This document shows, in pieces, positions 1-10,428 of a stretch of 64,000 nt of DNA. A program made the position numbers and the translations under genes. Position 1 is the first letter of the stretch. Every line of letters begins with the position of its first letter. Location of the stretch: NCBI GenBank assembly GCA_030015575.1, contig JASDDO010000004.1, positions 322,532,654 to 322,596,653 on the forward strand. The letters are read 5' to 3'. Under the pieces are notes generated by a model. It ran no database searches, had not been told where the DNA came from, and saw only the letters and a program-made list of their open reading frames with translations. This stretch comes from Agapanthus africanus (Eukaryota; Streptophyta; Magnoliopsida; Asparagales; Amaryllidaceae).

Positions 1-194
1 AAATAATCCTGAGACTGTCGTCTTCTTCATTTTTTGAGTGGCTAATGTTTGGATTTTGCCCTAATTTCAAAATTAGGGTTTATTATTAGAGATAAAATTG
101 GCCCTTGAACTTTTATACGTGTACAAATTAAACCCATTAATAACATAAAAAATAACTAGTAATTTATTATATTAATTCATTTTTTCGTCAAAGA

Positions 195-400
195 TCGTAG
201 CTCGAACGGTAAAGACATTCTCCCATAATGTTGGTGGTCTTAGGTTTGAATATCCCCATTTGCAGTGGTAGAAGCAAATATGCCGAATCGTCCCACTTGA
301 TTTCTTAGACGACGGATTTTGAGTAAAGGCTAACGACTGGTACCAGACTTTGGAATCGGAGATTGGTTGATCTGAGTCAAGAAAGGGACGTGTACATATC
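195..400 (+). repeat. Possible tRNA-derived SINE
   Basis: The stretch from about 200 to 255 looks like a degenerate tRNA-type RNA polymerase III promoter. An A-box-like TAGCTCGAACGG near 199-210 is followed about 35 bases later by a B-box-like GGTTTGAATATCC. Plant SINEs of tRNA origin have this arrangement followed by an unrelated body of 100-200 bases. I see no clear target duplication and the 3' boundary is a guess. One strand can be read open across it, but I regard that as chance. Confidence 0.4.
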
Positions 401-430
401 AAATTATTCAAATCATTAATTTTTATACTT

Positions 431-1559
431 ACCAATTAACATACATTGATATATGTTGATGATGCGGTAATTAATTAAATAAAGGTTTCGCTTTTTGGTT
501 CCAGAGATCTACAACTAATTTTCCCTTCATATTTTTCTTCTTTTATTTTGTTATTTATTTATTACTTTAATTTATTCTCTTTATTAATATATAATTTTTA
601 TATTTATGTTCGTGTCATGTAGGATCAATTATTTAGAGATTTTTGGCCAAAAAAGGAGGACAATATTTTTGTACTTTTGATAGGTATTATTACTTCCTTT
701 GATTTTTCAAATCTCATCAATGTCCACGCTTTATATTTCAAAAAAACATCTTCTTTTTTCCATTATGAGGTGGCACCCCCTTTCTTTCTCTTACTCTGAG
801 AAATCTAAACCTCTCCATTGCGTAAAACATTACACCATATTACCGAAATCAAAAAGTCAAAAGATGAAAATCAAAATCAAATGGGCTCATGTCAGAGCCC
901 AAGCCAAGTGGGCCTGCCCAAACCCAAATCAAGACTGGGCTCAAGCATGGGGATCGGCTCCATACCAAGAGAACAGAAAGAAAAAAAAAATATACGGTAA
1001 GTATATGTAATATGTAAAATATGTAATAAGTACGGATATGTAAGAAAAATTGACAAAAAGCCAATATTATAAAGTCCAAGGGCTTAAGTGCAAAAATATA
1101 AAGGTATTTAAATCCCACCAAACAAAAAAATGATGAGTTTATTTATTTTTACCACAAGAGGCAAGTCCTTTTTTCTTTTATGTTCTTCCACAAAAGAGAG
1201 AGACCTTAAAGAGAGTTTCTTTTTGATCTCTCTTATCCCCTTTATCTTTTTCTTTCTCAATACTAATCATCAAAAGAGAACCCATCTTTTTTGGAAAACT
1301 CCATCTAAAGAACCCAAGATTCAAAATCAAAACCAAGCAAAACATCAACCTTTTTTCATTAAATTTGAAGAACAAGAGAGAAAAAGGATTCTCGGGATGA
1401 AAGCTCACAGTTTTCATCCCGAGCAAGCATTTTCGGACATGTAGACTCGATGAAGCTCTAGACTTTCATTACTTGACCTCAGATCTCTTGCGAGATCCAT
1501 AAAAACATAGGTCACAATCCTATATTCCTCTCCAAAATTTTGAACACGGGATTGACACC
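431..1559. other. Non-genic AT-rich stretch, no gene recognised
   Basis: This region is rich in A/T runs with a few short open frames of no recognisable composition. A TATA-like tract near 1098-1110 precedes T-rich sequence and then CT-rich sequence, which is compatible with an old LTR or promoter, but I could find no matching partner copy in the window. Confidence 0.4.
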
Positions 1560-1830
1560 TTGTTCAGTTTCGAACCCCCAAAAAGGGATTCTCGCTTCGG
1601 AACTCTCCCTCAAAGGGAGTTCTCCCTTTCCGAAACCCTCCAAAAAGGGTTCCCGCTTCGGAATCCCCCAAGTAGTTCTGCCTTTTCGGGACACCCCCAA
1701 AAAGGGGTCTCCCGCCGTCGAGACCCCCTAAGGTGCTCCCGCCTTCAAGATCCCCCCCTCCAAAAGGGGGGCGCCCATCGTCTGGACCCCCCAAGGGGTC
1801 TTTGTTGTCTTGGGAGGCCACCAAAGTCTC
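1560..1830. repeat. Array of about eight short hairpin-forming repeats
   Basis: About eight imperfect units of roughly 28-35 bases follow one another. Most units contain a C-run, a short A-rich loop and a G-run (for example CCCCCAAAAAGGGG), so each can fold on itself. Units are separated by a CGCTTCGG-like or CCGCCGTCGAG-like linker. The long open frames on both strands here are a by-product of the low-complexity repeat. The function is unknown; it may be the variable part of an old LTR. Confidence 0.6.
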
Positions 1831-2026
1831 TTCCCTTTTCATTTTCTCTCCGGAGGACTCGCAGACTCCCTTAAAGCACTCCCCCTTCAAAAAAAAAATT
1901 GTTTCAGGACGCTGCCCCGAGACCTGCAAGGAGGCCGCTACCCCTCAATCCGCTGACCAGACAGCGGGACCCTAGTGTGATGGTCCCTCGACATGTTTGA
2001 AGAGACCTTAATATCGTTTTCCGCAG

Positions 2027-2748
2027 ACATACACACATCATAGAATGAGTTCGCATGATCCGCATGATCAGAGGTTCATTCGCGTCAAAGCGAGGAGCAA
2101 TTAACGACAGTTTTGTCCGCGGTCCGGAGATTAGAATTCCCACAATTAATAAACCCCTTGTCCAAACGGAAAATCTGTAGAACGCCTGACAAGCGAGTGC
2201 ATCCATCTCAATGGGTGGCAAAAAACACTCTACACCCTCAATTCTTGATTGAACATCAAACCATATATTTGAGATGTCTGCATCATATATATATTAGTAG
2301 AGATGACAGAAATTGATGGCTCTTTGGTACTTGATGAATTTTGATGAATTTCACATTGTCATGACATAGATACGACGAATATATTAAGTTATAATGGAAT
2401 ATGAAAAATAGTTTACTGAAAATTCAATGTTCAATTAATATATTCTTAATTTATCCTTTGCAACACAATTACATGAGTTTATTAATTTGACCCTCCAAGA
2501 AAACATTGTTTTGAGAAACTATGTGCTGAGTGAGTAGACCATACTTTGACCTGTCCGAGCTGGACTGGACACAACGCAAATGAAGATGATCACTAATCGA
2601 TCCATTGGTTTTGGTCATATGGCCAAATGGCACGTGCATGCATGGCAACGACATTGTACCAATGCAAGTTGATTCCAGGGACCAACTAGAATCAGGAGTA
2701 GGTTTTGTCCTACATCATCCTAGGATGGGGCACACGACTGCAATCATA
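2027..2748. repeat. RepA copy 1 (unnamed dispersed repeat)
   Basis: This segment is clearly homologous, in direct orientation, to 55287-56268. Similarity begins at ACATACACACATC and ends at a CAATCATA motif. Copy 1 lacks a stretch of about 245 bases that copy 2 has (about 55985-56232). On the minus strand both copies keep an open frame that ends at the same stop (2469-2654 here), with a handful of amino-acid differences. I do not recognise the peptide. RepA could be a fragment of a duplicated host gene, an old LTR or another repeat. The sequence at 2746-2748 is the unoccupied counterpart of the second CACTA insertion site. Confidence 0.75.
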
Positions 2749-3594
2749 GGGCCCCCGACCTAATTTATTTCTTTTGTTATAATGATGAGCTTTTTGTTAT
2801 AATGACCCGTCTCTCATCGATGAATAACAACGAAAAGTTTTTGTAAAAGCCAAAGAGAAGTAACAAACAAAAAAATTAAGACTTGCATCCTTAAAATAAA
2901 GGAAGAAGAAGAAGAGAAAGTAATGCATTTAAACTCACCCATTTATGTCACTTCTTGAACCTATACGACAGTTGAGGTGATCTTAAGCAATCCCCATGCA
3001 TGGGTATGGCCAAATGCAATCTCCTCATGGTTGCCTGCACTGAAATTCTCTTGCACTAACGTATCATATTTCAATCGTTGCATCTTTCATCTCTCCTGTA
3101 ATTTTACTGGTTCAGTAACCAAAGAAGCATAGCTTCTCCAATAAAACTTTTCTATACAAATAGAGAGGTCATCAGTTTGTTTCCTGAGAGAGATTCTAGA
3201 TTCCAATAGTAATAATGATTAATTTCACCATCTAAACTTTGATTGAATGCCTCTACAAATGTCTATTTATATGGCTGTAAAGAATGCTGACGCTCAGGCA
3301 CTCCAGAAGATCTGGAAAAAGAGCATCTGTTCCTTATAAACGGTACAGAAATGTATTCACTGACTTCATGTATATGCCAACAAAGGTTTATATCAGCAGT
3401 TTCAAAGCATTCTTCTGAGTTTTCTTCATCGATCAAGAGATAGAGTAAATGATTGTGTAAATCATTATTCTACCAAGAATCGCATACAACTATCAAATAT
3501 CAATATTATTGACATGCATTATAAAAGTTAGGCTAAATTAACTCAACTTTCTACTATAAATTTACCTGCTTCTCTTAGAAACACTATTAAGATC
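2749..3594. other. Non-genic stretch, nothing recognised
   Basis: This is AT-rich sequence with no long open frame, no convincing splice-bounded exon and no match elsewhere in the window that I could find. Confidence 0.4.
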
Positions 3595-3797
3595 TGCGGA
3601 GTGGCCGAGCTTCGTCGGAGACTATTGGATCCTCCGGTTTCACCAAATTATCAGTTGTAGTTTGTGTAACTCGAACTTCTTCTAGCTCTACCTCATTACC
3701 ATTAATTTTTTTATAAGAAATTCCTATTCTAAAAAATTCGCAAGTTGAGCAACAAACACTTTTTGTTTCTCACTATGGTAGAAAAGGTATCCATGCG
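3595..3797 (-). pseudogene. Ty1/Copia pol relic (integrase to reverse transcriptase linker)
   Basis: Read on the minus strand, this short piece resembles the linker between integrase and reverse transcriptase of the Copia element at 26405-38824. Both have the same order of an acidic NGNEVELEEV-like segment followed by a PLRRS-like segment. It is a broken fossil fragment with no LTRs or other domains nearby. The call rests on similarity to the in-window Copia element, so it is moderately secure. Confidence 0.55.
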
Positions 3798-3890
3798 AAT
3801 CATTGCTTGCCGTGATTCCGGGCGTTACGGAATAAATCATTATTTGCCGTAATTTCGGCCGTTACGGAATAATCATTGTGCCGTGGTCCC
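3798..3890. repeat. 37-bp tandem repeat, about 2.5 copies
   Basis: Two full units, 3798-3834 and 3835-3871, share the core GTTACGGAATA and TTGCCGT, and a partial third unit follows. No function is suggested. Confidence 0.65.
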
Positions 3891-4033
3891 GTGGGGGTTT
3901 GAACGGGATATATACTGTTGAGTTACGATGAGAATTATATTAATTAATTTCAAAAACTTATAGAATAGATAATCTAGAAGCACAGACTCTAGAATACACA
4001 TCACATACATATATCTCATTGTTTTACCCCCGA

Positions 4034-4529
4034 GATTATCGCACATTCTCAGGCCTAGTAGAGCGAGATGCAGACCTCCAGGAGCATTCGATCTCGATAG
4101 AATTTTAATGCATTTTTCTTTAGAAAATGAGATTTCTACAAGAAAATAAATAAAATTTATTTTTATTAAATATATATAAATCTATTATCAAAATATCTAT
4201 TTTAATTATATTATATAAATATTCCAAGTTTTCTAAATCAAAGGAATCATCATTACATGAAAATACCATTCAAATACAAAACAATTCCAATATTTCAATA
4301 AAATACCATATATTATGAAAACTAGGTTCTACTCACTAGAAATTTCACTTTTATAAAATATAATCTATGAAAACCCTAAAGAGACAATTAAATACTTGAG
4401 GTGTATTTTGAAATTATATCAAAATTATTTTTACATAAAACCCTCTCAAATTATACTAAATTACAATAAGGACTCTAGTAAACATAGGTTTAAGCGGGAC
4501 CAGTCTCTTGAGCCTCAGGAAGCCGGAGA
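4034..4529 (+). repeat. Tekay left LTR, first segment
   Basis: This matches the right LTR from about 51895 to 52393, starting at a GATTATCGCACATTCTC motif. The match stops exactly where the CACTA element begins and resumes at 24370. The last three bases, AGA at 4527-4529, are the target-site duplication of the CACTA insertion. Confidence 0.85.
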
Positions 4530-4540
4530 CACTACTACAA

Positions 4541-5115
4541 ATAAGGGTTGCCCCTACGGATTTATCGGTAGGGGCAACCCACTGCCCCTACGGATATATA
4601 CGTAGGGGCGAAAAAAGACCCCGTAGGTGCAAAGGCCGCAGGTGCAAGTTGAGGCCATGAAATTGCCCCTACGGACAAATTTATGCCCCTATGGATAACT
4701 CGGTAGATGTTATAGCCCCTACGGAGTACCCCGTAGGGGTAATAAAATCATATATTTAATTTTTTTTTTGAATACATTGTATATACCTACGGATATATCC
4801 GTAGGTCCTTTTTCTACCCCTACGCATTTATCCGTAGGGGATATAAAGTGGCCCCTACGGATAAGTCCGTAGGGGCCACTCCCAACACCCTGCACTGAGA
4901 TCGGGGGGAAAAATATCAGGAAACCTGATATTTTGCCCCTACGAATTTATCCGTAGGGGATAAACAGTGGCCCCTACGGACATATCCGTAGGGGCACCCC
5001 CAACACCCTGCACTGATATCAGGTGGGAAAATATCAGGTTTCCTGATAGTTTGCCCCTACGGATAACGCCGTAGGGGCAACGTATGTACCTACGGCTTGA
5101 TCCGTAGGTACATAT
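4541..5115. repeat. CACTA-1 left subterminal repeats
   Basis: About a dozen copies of a palindromic unit of the form GCCCCTACGG, a short AT spacer, then CCGTAGGGGC are packed here. A roughly 120-bp stretch is duplicated in tandem and carries the AACACCCTGCACTGA motif twice (about 4885 and 5008). In En/Spm elements such subterminal repeats bind the accessory transposase protein, so these are the likely binding sites of the product encoded at 5360-8405. That role is inferred from the family. Confidence 0.9.
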
Positions 5116-5359
5116 TGTCTGTATTTTTTTTAAAAAAATGGACTGCTAGATTTTTTCCCGCCCTGTGCACAATACTATATACATCAATCAAATCATATAT
5201 TGCAGTATTCATAATCACATCTCACGCATATATATAATATACAAAAGAAACCCAAAAACTGAATATGATATAAATACAAACCAATATCAATATCGTTTCA
5301 AAATGTAGTACAATGTGATATAAATACATGTTTCAAAAAATAAGAACCAAAAAGCTACC
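5116..5359 (-). other. CACTA-1 3' region between gene and subterminal repeats
   Basis: AT-rich spacer downstream of the stop codon of the accessory transposase gene. It is the likely site of transcript 3' end formation. I see no clear polyadenylation signal that stands out. Confidence 0.4.
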
Positions 5360-8300
5360 CTAGTTCGGTCCAGCTCCACCTCCGAATAACGTTAGAATAA
5401 CGCGCGCCTGCTCCTCGGTCAATACACTCTGCAATGCTACATATAAGGGAGTCTGAGCGGCATGTGGAGCTGGCGATGTGGTCTGCGCAGCCGCCGTCGA
5501 GGTAGTCGCTTGCGGAGCCGCGGCTGCGGGAGTCTGAGTGGGCGGTGGAGCTACAGGAGCTGTCTGCGGAACCGCAGCCGATGTAGTAGCTTGTGGAGCC
5601 GTAGCCGAAGGAGATGCATGTGGAGGCTCGGCCGATCTACCCTGTCGCGTCTGGACATAACGTGTGTAAGAAGCGTGTAAGAACTGTGTATTATTCGAAT
5701 TCGTTTCATTATTAAGTTATTTCGAAACCCTGTTTGGATATCTAGTTTGGAAAAGCGTTGTTTATTTTAATTACATTGTATGTATGATTAATCAAACTTA
5801 AGTCTAAAACCAAATAAGCTCAAGCTACGTACTAATTATGGATATGTTGATATGTATATAATATGAAATGATATTTTACTATAAAGTAGTATACATACCA
5901 GCATCTCCTTCAACTCCTGAACGGTGGCCCTCAAGCTATCCAGTTCCTGATGGACATGCCGGTCACTGGAGACGGAGGAAGTAACCGCCGGGGTGGAGTC
6001 CAACCTCATATGGGCCCTGCTAGGGCCCAATCCCCGGCCTCTCTCCCAACCTCCGTGGTGCCCTCCGTGTGCGGCGTCCAGAACTGGGGTCAGCAGCCTC
6101 GGATCGTTCTGTCCGGTAAAATCGATCCCCGAGGCCTGGGCCTGCTCAACCACCCGCTCCTACACCCACATTAAGCAGTAAAGTATAAGTATAAAATTTA
6201 AACTTGAACCTTCCAAAACTAAAATTTCAAATTTGGGTAGAAAAAATATTAACACTTACGCAGTACTCCTGGGTAGCGACGTCGGGACATCGAAGCTCGC
6301 CCGTGGCGGGATCTGTCGAGGTGCCGTGGACGGCAAGATATGCGGACAGCACGCTCGGTGTACCACCTGACGCCACGGTCCGAGATGTCTGCAATATTAG
6401 AAAGTAACTCTTAATATTAGAAATATTAGAGAATAACTCTTAATATTGCAGAATATTAGAGAATAACTCTTAATTTACCGATAACTCCATGGCTCGAGTA
6501 ATGTTCCTCGAGCCACCTGTGTAAGTGGGGCGACCCCTCTTCGCCGACTTCCTGTTCTCCGTATTCTGAGCGGCCTGTTTCTGCACAACACATTAACATT
6601 TAGTTTTCTAATTAAGAAACACAAAGAAATAAATTATATCATAAATAATGAATTAAATTTAAAATACATACTTGTTTGCGTTCGGAGTCGAAATAAGCGC
6701 ACAATATAGGCCATGTCTCTACGTCGACTCTCGCAAACGCCGGAGTAGATAGGAGGGCCGCTCTCTCTGCCTCGGGGGTCGCTATCCACAGGGAGTAGCA
6801 GTCGGCCTTCAGCTCATTCCTGTTGTATCGGACCTTGGCCTACATGTTCTTCATCAGGCCATTGTACAGAGCATGAAGGTCGAGCACCCTCCCCGGGTGA
6901 TCAGGGTCGGCTACAGGCTGAAAATCGTAATCCAACTGAAAATACAAAAAAAAAACATTGTTATTAGATTGCAAGTGTTAATAATAAATATATTGGATAG
7001 ATCAAATGAAAATATATATTAATACATACCCGAGCCTGTTCAAAGAAGAGGGCGAATGAGCGCTGGTGCTGCTCGCCCCACTCAACGTGAAGTGGATAGT
7101 TCTTCACGATCCGGCTCTCGTCCCCCAAATACCGGCCGAACCTCTCGGCATGAGGACCGGTATAGCGATAGTCAAGGGTAAAAAATAGGGGGAATGCTGC
7201 CTCCCCCCTAGCTCTATCAGGCCTCAGCCTATGGGACTGATTCGGGCCTCGAGTCCCCCTCTGGGGATGGAGAGGCCCTGCGTCTGCACGAAATATCAAG
7301 ACAATCAATAATAAGACAAAGTTGTATTAAGAAATCAAGGTTAAACAAAAATTCAAGTGTGATATATACCTCCGGTGAATAGCGCACTAGCCTGGGCCCG
7401 AGCAGCAGTACGAGCGGGACGATAGTTCCTCCGGTGAGGAACAACCGGGGTCCCGGACCCGGACGCATCCCCTCCAACTATAAAATAAACATCGACGCTA
7501 AATCTCCATGAAGTTCATATTTATTCTATAGAGCATATGTAAAATAAATAAATATTTTAAATTTATTCATACTAACCTGCAGACGATGCGGAGGGTATGG
7601 AAGCGGCAGGAGTGGCCCCTGTGGAAGGTGTGGACGCACCACCTATAATTAGACAATTAAAAATAGATTTTATAAGTAATTGCAAAAAGAATGTGTAGAT
7701 CAATAATATAACGTTCTAAATCAATATGCATGCACTATAGGACATATAAACATACCCGCAGGTGCGGTGGTGTCACCACCTACAGCTAGACAATAATAAA
7801 AATTGCTAAGTAAGAGCAAAATGAATGTGTATATTTATGATATAGCATTCTAAATCAATATACATACACTATATGATATATAAACATACCTGGAGGAGCG
7901 GGGGTGGCCTTTGTCCCAGATGTGGACGCAGGACCAACAACTAGACAATTAAAAATAGATTTTATAAGTAATTGCAAAAAGAATGTGTAGATCAATAATA
8001 TAACGTTCTAAATCAATATGCATGCACTATAGGACATATAAACATACCCGCAGGTGCGGTGGTGTCACCACCTACAGCTAGACAATAATAAAAATTGCTA
8101 AGTAAGAGCAAAAGGAATGTGTATATTTATGATATAGCATTCTAAATCAATATACATACACTATATGATATATAAACATACCTGGAGAAGCGGGGGTGGC
8201 CTCTGTCCCAGATGTGGACGCATCACCAACAACTAGACAATCAAACATTGACAATATAAGTAATTTTGACATAAACATGCATGAATATCTGTAATATTAC

Positions 8301-8405
8301 ATTCAAAATGGATATGCGTGCAGTATACCTGGAGGTGTGGCCAAATCAACACGGAAGGAGGCATCCGAAGGGGTCTCCGCTTGGAGGAGCACGGTGATGC
8401 CAAAT
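5360..8405 (-). pseudogene. CACTA accessory transposase (TNP1-like, Transposase_24 / Ptta family), 13 exons
   Basis: I can read a chain of exons with GT donors and AG acceptors on the minus strand: 8329-~8405 (partial), 8182-8232, 8048-8077, 7890-7940, 7756-7785, 7577-7642, 7370-7477, 7030-7283, 6672-6935, 6479-6580, 6260-6388, 5899-6159 and 5360-5650, ending in TAG at 5360-5362. The reading frame is continuous across every junction. The N-terminal exons encode a Gly/Ala/Thr/Pro-rich tail. The exons at 7030-7283 and 6672-6935 resemble the Transposase_24 domain of plant Ptta/En/Spm proteins. The exon at 5899-6159 ends in a short coiled-coil-like helix, and the last exon is Ala/Pro/Thr-rich. 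One in-frame TAG lies at 6840-6842, where the family would favour Trp. The family binds subterminal repeats. The 5' end is lost where the gene meets the TNP2 fragment near 8400. Confidence 0.75.
7641..8232 (-). repeat. Tandem duplication of a two-exon cassette (period about 292 bp)
   Basis: The segments about 7648-7940 and 7940-8232 are near-identical, introns included. Each holds one 30-bp exon and one 51-bp exon (7756-7785 with 7890-7940, and 8048-8077 with 8182-8232). All four exons are flanked by phase-1 introns and are whole numbers of codons, so the duplication adds 27 residues without changing frame. Confidence 0.85.
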
Positions 8406-8543
8406 CATTGCCTCGGCTGTTTTCTTGCACCTGAATAGCCTCTGTAGCCTCTGTGTTATGGGAAAATATCGTGCTATCTTCACAGGTATATCAGGCTTCT
8501 TATCAGAATCTTTCGGCTTATACCTGGCCTCTCCGCATGTTGG
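8400..8543 (-). pseudogene. TNP2 transposase, internal fragment left of the Athila insertion
   Basis: Read on the minus strand from 8543 down, this encodes the CPTCGEARYK motif and the KIARYFP-like and KKTAE-like segments that follow the N-terminal domain in plant TNP2 transposases. It continues directly from the fragment at 20364-21108 once the Athila element and one copy of its ACACT duplication are removed. TNP2-like sequence stops near 8400 and gives way in another frame to the accessory transposase gene. The catalytic DDE core, normally several hundred residues, is therefore missing, most simply through one internal deletion. Confidence 0.8.
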
Positions 8544-8548
8544 ACACT

Positions 8549-10414
8549 TGATTGATGTAAATTCTCGACTTAGATGTAAATGTCAAATCAAATAGTCTCC
8601 GGCAACGGAGCCATTTGATTGAACGGTAAACTTCGGATGTTTCGTATCGAATCAAAAATTTAAATTGACCGCAATCAAACTACGGTGTCAGCTGTAGTTA
8701 ATGAATGAGTGCGGATCGTCCACAGGGATCTCGAGATTCGTTTGTATTTTAATTTGTTTGAAATGAAATGTTAAGCAACAAGAAAACAAGATTCAAGAGT
8801 GATTTGTATTCGTGTGTCACTATTCTCTACTAAAGAATCAAGAAACTATAAACAATCAAGAATCGGGGTTTCAATGGTATTTTCCAAACAACAATCAAGA
8901 ATAATAGAGAGGCTCGTAGGAATCGATCGGATCTTTAGATGTGATGTAGTCTACATGATTTCATATTCTTGTCCTTCGAAGAATTGATACTAGATCAATG
9001 GTGATCGACGAGAGTTAGGGTTTTCTTGATGAAATTAAGGTTTCATCTTTTAACCCTTGTTCTTTCGAGGATACCATTTATATTCTAGCCTCTAGCAATT
9101 TCAAGAAGCGATCGGATTCCCCAATCTCGAGCGATGTCGATCAAGAAAGCATCGCAACGAATTGGGTCGTCGATTCTTGAACTTGCTAGGGTTTACAAAC
9201 TCGTGGGATTCAAGAATTGATTACAAATTTGCTACATCATCATACTAAAGATCGTTTCGACTCCTTAACGAGCGGAGTTTTATTCACACATCACCACATT
9301 GACAATATTCAAGAATAGTAAAGATAACATGATGCGGAATTTAAAGAAAACAAGATAGAAGAAAATATCACCTTTTATTTAATCAACAATTTCAATACAT
9401 TCTTTCAAGATCTACAAGAAGAAGAAAATCGATCGTTGACTCGGCTTCGCTCGTCTCCGTGGATCGTGGATCTACTTTTGATCTCTTGCCCGATGGAAGA
9501 TCGGCTCGGCTCATAAAAGGGTTGAAGGAATCTTGCTTGGCTTGCACTCAAGATCTTGAATTGTGGTTGGATTTAGGGTTAGGGTTTTCTACAAGCTCTC
9601 TCACTAAACTTGAGGAAGAGGAAGATGAAGAAAGAGAATGGATGTTGACCTAAGATATCACCTATGATCCTCTCTATGATAACATGATAAGATTTGTGAG
9701 TCTAGGGTCTTATTTATAGAACTTTCACAACTCTAGGTTTAGGTTTGAATTGGACTTTCCCTCCCAAAGTTTGTTGACAAGGTTTGTTGGGCTTTAGCTT
9801 AGGGTTTAAGCAAGGGTTTAGGAAAGTTCTAGAAAGATTAGGCTAGTTTGGGTGTTTGCTGATCTGGTGGAAGTATCTGGAATCTTCTGGAAGTTTGTGT
9901 GCATTTTTGAGCTGTAGCCACCGAAACAGGAGTTTTGGTGAAATTTGAGGAGCTGAGTCCCTGGGCCCGCCGCGCAACCGCCGCATGAGGTACCTTTAGG
10001 CCGCTCTTCCGCCGCGCATTGATGGGCTTGGGCTTTGGGATTTCTTCTGTTGCTTGGTACTGCTGTTTGGGCTTTTCTTTGATGTTTAGAATTGCAGTTT
10101 CCCTTCTGTGTTGATACCAGATTTGAGTTCAGTGAGTTTACGAGCAATTGTAATGGTCGAGCAATGTAACAGTCGAGCGAGCTTTCCTTTTCCTGCACAT
10201 ACTTCAAAGCACGGGTTGCAAGATATGGAAAATATGCTGTGTAATGCAATGTCGTCAATTTCCCTAGAAATTCCGGTTTTAAGGTCGAATACATGTAATT
10301 TGATATTTTGCGACCGATTAGCTAATATGTGAATTATGAATACCGTACACTTCTATATGTATGCAGATGATAAGGAAATTGCCGGTTAAAATATGCAATA
10401 TTTTCGACTGATCA
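8549..10414 (-). repeat. Athila 3' LTR
   Basis: This copy is the element's 3' LTR because the element reads right to left. It is bounded by TGATTGATG on the left and ACTGATCA on the right, which gives TG...CA on the element's own strand. It is the same length as the other LTR and almost identical to it. Confidence 0.93.
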
Positions 10415-10428
10415 AATACCCCCAAACT
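10415..10428 (-). promoter_or_regulatory. Athila polypurine tract at the 3' LTR
   Basis: On the minus strand AGTTTGGGGGTATT sits directly against the LTR, the expected plus-strand primer position. Two further copies of the AAGTTTGGGGG motif lie at about 11660 and 11773. Confidence 0.8.

Noticed and set aside
1512-1975. Long frames on both strands over the hairpin array
   Set aside because: They arise from the repetitive C/G-rich units, several frames are open together, and there is no start context or domain support.
2469-2654. Confident host gene in RepA
   Set aside because: The shared frame is short, its product is not recognised and RepA has at least two copies; kept only as a possibility in the repeat entry.
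4541-5115. CRISPR-like array
   Set aside because: Repeats are palindromic and irregularly spaced with no uniform spacers; they are CACTA subterminal repeats in a plant genome.
5462-5680. Arg/Ser-rich plus-strand frame
   Set aside because: It is the antisense of the last exon of the accessory transposase, whose minus-strand frame fits the splice sites and the stop.
8799-9653. Small frames repeated at 18743-19597
   Set aside because: They lie in the Athila LTRs and are duplicated simply because LTRs are; no evidence of coding.
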